From positions 1 to 64,000 of the forward strand of contig NZ_RZMZ01000012.1 in the NCBI RefSeq assembly GCF_003992675.1: DNA of 64,000 nt, read 5' to 3'. Position 1 is the first letter of the stretch, and every line of letters starts with the position of its first letter. The notes under the pieces are model-generated. The model had not been told where the DNA came from. It saw nothing but the letters and a program-made list of their open reading frames with translations, and did no database searches. Shown here piece after piece: positions 62,692 through 64,000 of the stretch. The position numbers were made by a program, and so were the translations under genes. The stretch comes from Flagellimonas marinaquae. GTDB taxonomy: Bacteria; Bacteroidota; Bacteroidia; Flavobacteriales; Flavobacteriaceae.

Positions 62692-63813
62692 TTATATGTT
62701 CCTTGGAAGTTCTCCCTTTTTTTCCCTTGTAATCCAGGTAAAGAAGTTTTCATAATCCGAAATAATCTTTTTCGAACCAAAATTTTTTAAAACATGTTTT
62801 GATACTTGACTAGGGGGGAAGCTGTCAAGTTCCATGACCAATAGTTGAAGCTTTTCAACAAAATCGGCATCATTTTTCACCAGATATCCGTTTTCACCGT
62901 CAATCATAATTTCATTCATCCCGCCAGGTGCTTCGTAAACTATGGCAGGAGTGCCAACACCCAAGCTTTCCAATAGCGCATTGGGGAACCCCTCATATAA
63001 AGAGCCTTGCAGGTATATATGGTGCTCGGAAAGATGCTGATATACCTCATTTGAAAAGGGAATATGATTTATTCTTTCTAAAACACCCAAATTTTCAGCC
63101 AAACCAAACAAACTTTCCTTTCTTGGTCCGTCCCCAATTATAGTGTAGGTAAAGTTAACATTGATTTTTGATAAACAGGTTATAATGCGATCATAACCTT
63201 TTTGCTTGTTCAGACGACCTACGGTAATGAACTTGATTGGTTTCTTAGGTGATATTTCTTTTTTTGTCCGTATTTCGTTTGAAACGGGATTGTTCAATAC
63301 CACTAGTTTCCTGAAATCATACACCCCAGAATCCAACATATCATTTTTCATGTCATTTGACTGACAAATGGTATAATCGATTCGTTTGTGGGCCAGTTTT
63401 CTAAGAATTTCATTTTTGGTTCTAACGAACCAATTTTGTTGCTTTACACTTTTTTTGGCTTCACTAATGATGAAAGTTTGTCTTGTAACACATACCATTT
63501 TTGGAAATAAATAGGAGAGGAGACCAACAATTTGATTAATATGTGTCAAGGTTCCAAACAAAATATCAGGTTTGTACTCTTTAATGAGTTGATAGATTTT
63601 TACAAATGCGTTTTGCGCTTTTTCCTCATTTAGATAGCAGACATCTATACCACTGGTGGAATAAACAGTGTCTTTTTCAAAACCAAGTACAATCAATTTA
63701 ACCGAGAATAGTTCTGAGGAAAGATTTTTTGCCAAAAATACCATTACCCTTTCGGCACCACCAGCACTTAAATTGGGAATACAAAAGAAGATTTTTATTT
63801 TTTTTTGGGTCAT
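62692..63813 (-). CDS. Glycosyltransferase family 4 (surface polysaccharide)
   Basis: 373 residues. The GT-B motifs are SAGGAERVMVFLAKNL (N-terminal), the hinge FITVGRLNKQKGYDRII and the donor-site EGFPNALLESLGVGTPAIV. It is a different gene from the family-4 enzyme at 59334 and begins the visible part of the polysaccharide cluster, which probably continues beyond the right edge. Its AT-rich codon use is more marked than that of the OmpA gene, as is common for polysaccharide loci. Confidence 0.9.
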   Translation of the reverse strand: MTQKKIKIFFCIPNLSAGGAERVMVFLAKNLSSELFSVKLIVLGFEKDTVYSTSGIDVCYLNEEKAQNAFVKIYQLIKEYKPDILFGTLTHINQIVGLLSYLFPKMVCVTRQTFIISEAKKSVKQQNWFVRTKNEILRKLAHKRIDYTICQSNDMKNDMLDSGVYDFRKLVVLNNPVSNEIRTKKEISPKKPIKFITVGRLNKQKGYDRIITCLSKINVNFTYTIIGDGPRKESLFGLAENLGVLERINHIPFSNEVYQHLSEHHIYLQGSLYEGFPNALLESLGVGTPAIVYEAPGGMNEIMIDGENGYLVKNDADFVEKLQLLVMELDSFPPSQVSKHVLKNFGSKKIISDYENFFTWITREKKGELPRNI

Positions 63814-64000
63814 GTTAGCTATTAGTCTGATTGGGTTTCAGTAGGTAAACGTTTATTTGATTTTCCTATTATCTCTATGTTTGCCTATTACTTTGCTTTT
63901 TGGTATTAATTATCAACAGTCTCTAATTTCATCTCCCTTTAGTGTATTTAAAAATAATTCTTAGCAAATCCGTTTGACTCAAGTTCACCTTTTTAGCTTT
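63814..64000. other. AT-rich intergenic DNA at the right edge
   Basis: I see no gene, hairpin or promoter consensus here. It probably holds the leader of the glycosyltransferase gene on the minus strand. Confidence 0.4.

Overview
The window looks like chromosomal DNA of a marine-type Flavobacteriaceae (Bacteroidota), close to Muricauda/Allomuricauda in style. Reasons: a type IX secretion (T9SS) type-B C-terminal domain with a PorP/SprF partner, a SusC/SusD pair, BshA (bacillithiol), Bacteroidota-type LptD and TamB, several TAnnTTTG -7 promoter boxes, and almost no Shine-Dalgarno sequences. The genus is inference; no rRNA gene is present.

Region 1 (1-6.2 kb) holds the 3' end of a xylose isomerase gene, a sodium/sugar symporter, a decayed UspA-like fragment, an autoinhibited Fic protein between diverged direct repeats, and a tyrosine recombinase. 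The recombinase lies next to a 45-bp 3' fragment of tRNA-Arg(UCU). That fragment has its own terminator, so it looks like the displaced right end (att site) of an integrated element that extends leftward.

Region 2 (6.4-9.2 kb) has a GAF-histidine kinase broken by one base in an A7 run, a lipoprotein gene with an early in-frame stop, and an exported beta-carbonic anhydrase behind a cluster of TAATAGT heptamers. A large hairpin repeat closes the region.

Region 3 (9.2-15.9 kb, minus strand) is a probable three-gene cell-surface operon: a free-standing DUF4347-like protein, a 1743-aa T9SS-exported adhesin with near-identical 35-residue thrombospondin type 3 calcium-binding repeats, and PorP/SprF. 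A Crp/Fnr regulator follows.

Region 4 (17-28.3 kb) is a glycan-uptake locus: Gfo/Idh/MocA oxidoreductase and a Nudix-like (NrtR/AraR-type) regulator on the minus strand, then SusC, SusD and a giant FG-GAP/ASPIC lipoprotein on the plus strand.

Region 5 (28.4-58 kb) is mostly core metabolism and envelope biogenesis. It includes an M20 peptidase with a D-amino-acid aminotransferase, a deoxyribonucleotidase, an esterase-like hydrolase, a VanX-type dipeptidase, and the tsaD-rsmE-DUF4159-AI-2E exporter-methyltransferase operon. Next come tamB, pfkA-gapA, a GlcNAc-kinase-like gene, ridA, lptD, an amidase, an MlaD-like protein, a membrane Fe-S/CCG redox pair, a NagZ/beta-lactamase-fold fusion and bshA. 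Several of these (amidase, NagZ fusion, VanX, GlcNAc kinase, D-aminotransferase) would fit peptidoglycan turnover.

Region 6 (58-64 kb) has an OmpA-family protein, then the end of a surface-polysaccharide cluster on the minus strand with two glycosyltransferases flanking two different ATP-grasp proteins (TupA-like and sugar-transfer-associated).

No CRISPR array, rRNA gene, intact tRNA or complete insertion sequence was seen. The most unusual items are the tRNA-Arg/integrase boundary, the repeat-flanked Fic gene with iteron-like upstream repeats, the split DUF4347/adhesin/SprF operon, and the paired ATP-grasp genes.
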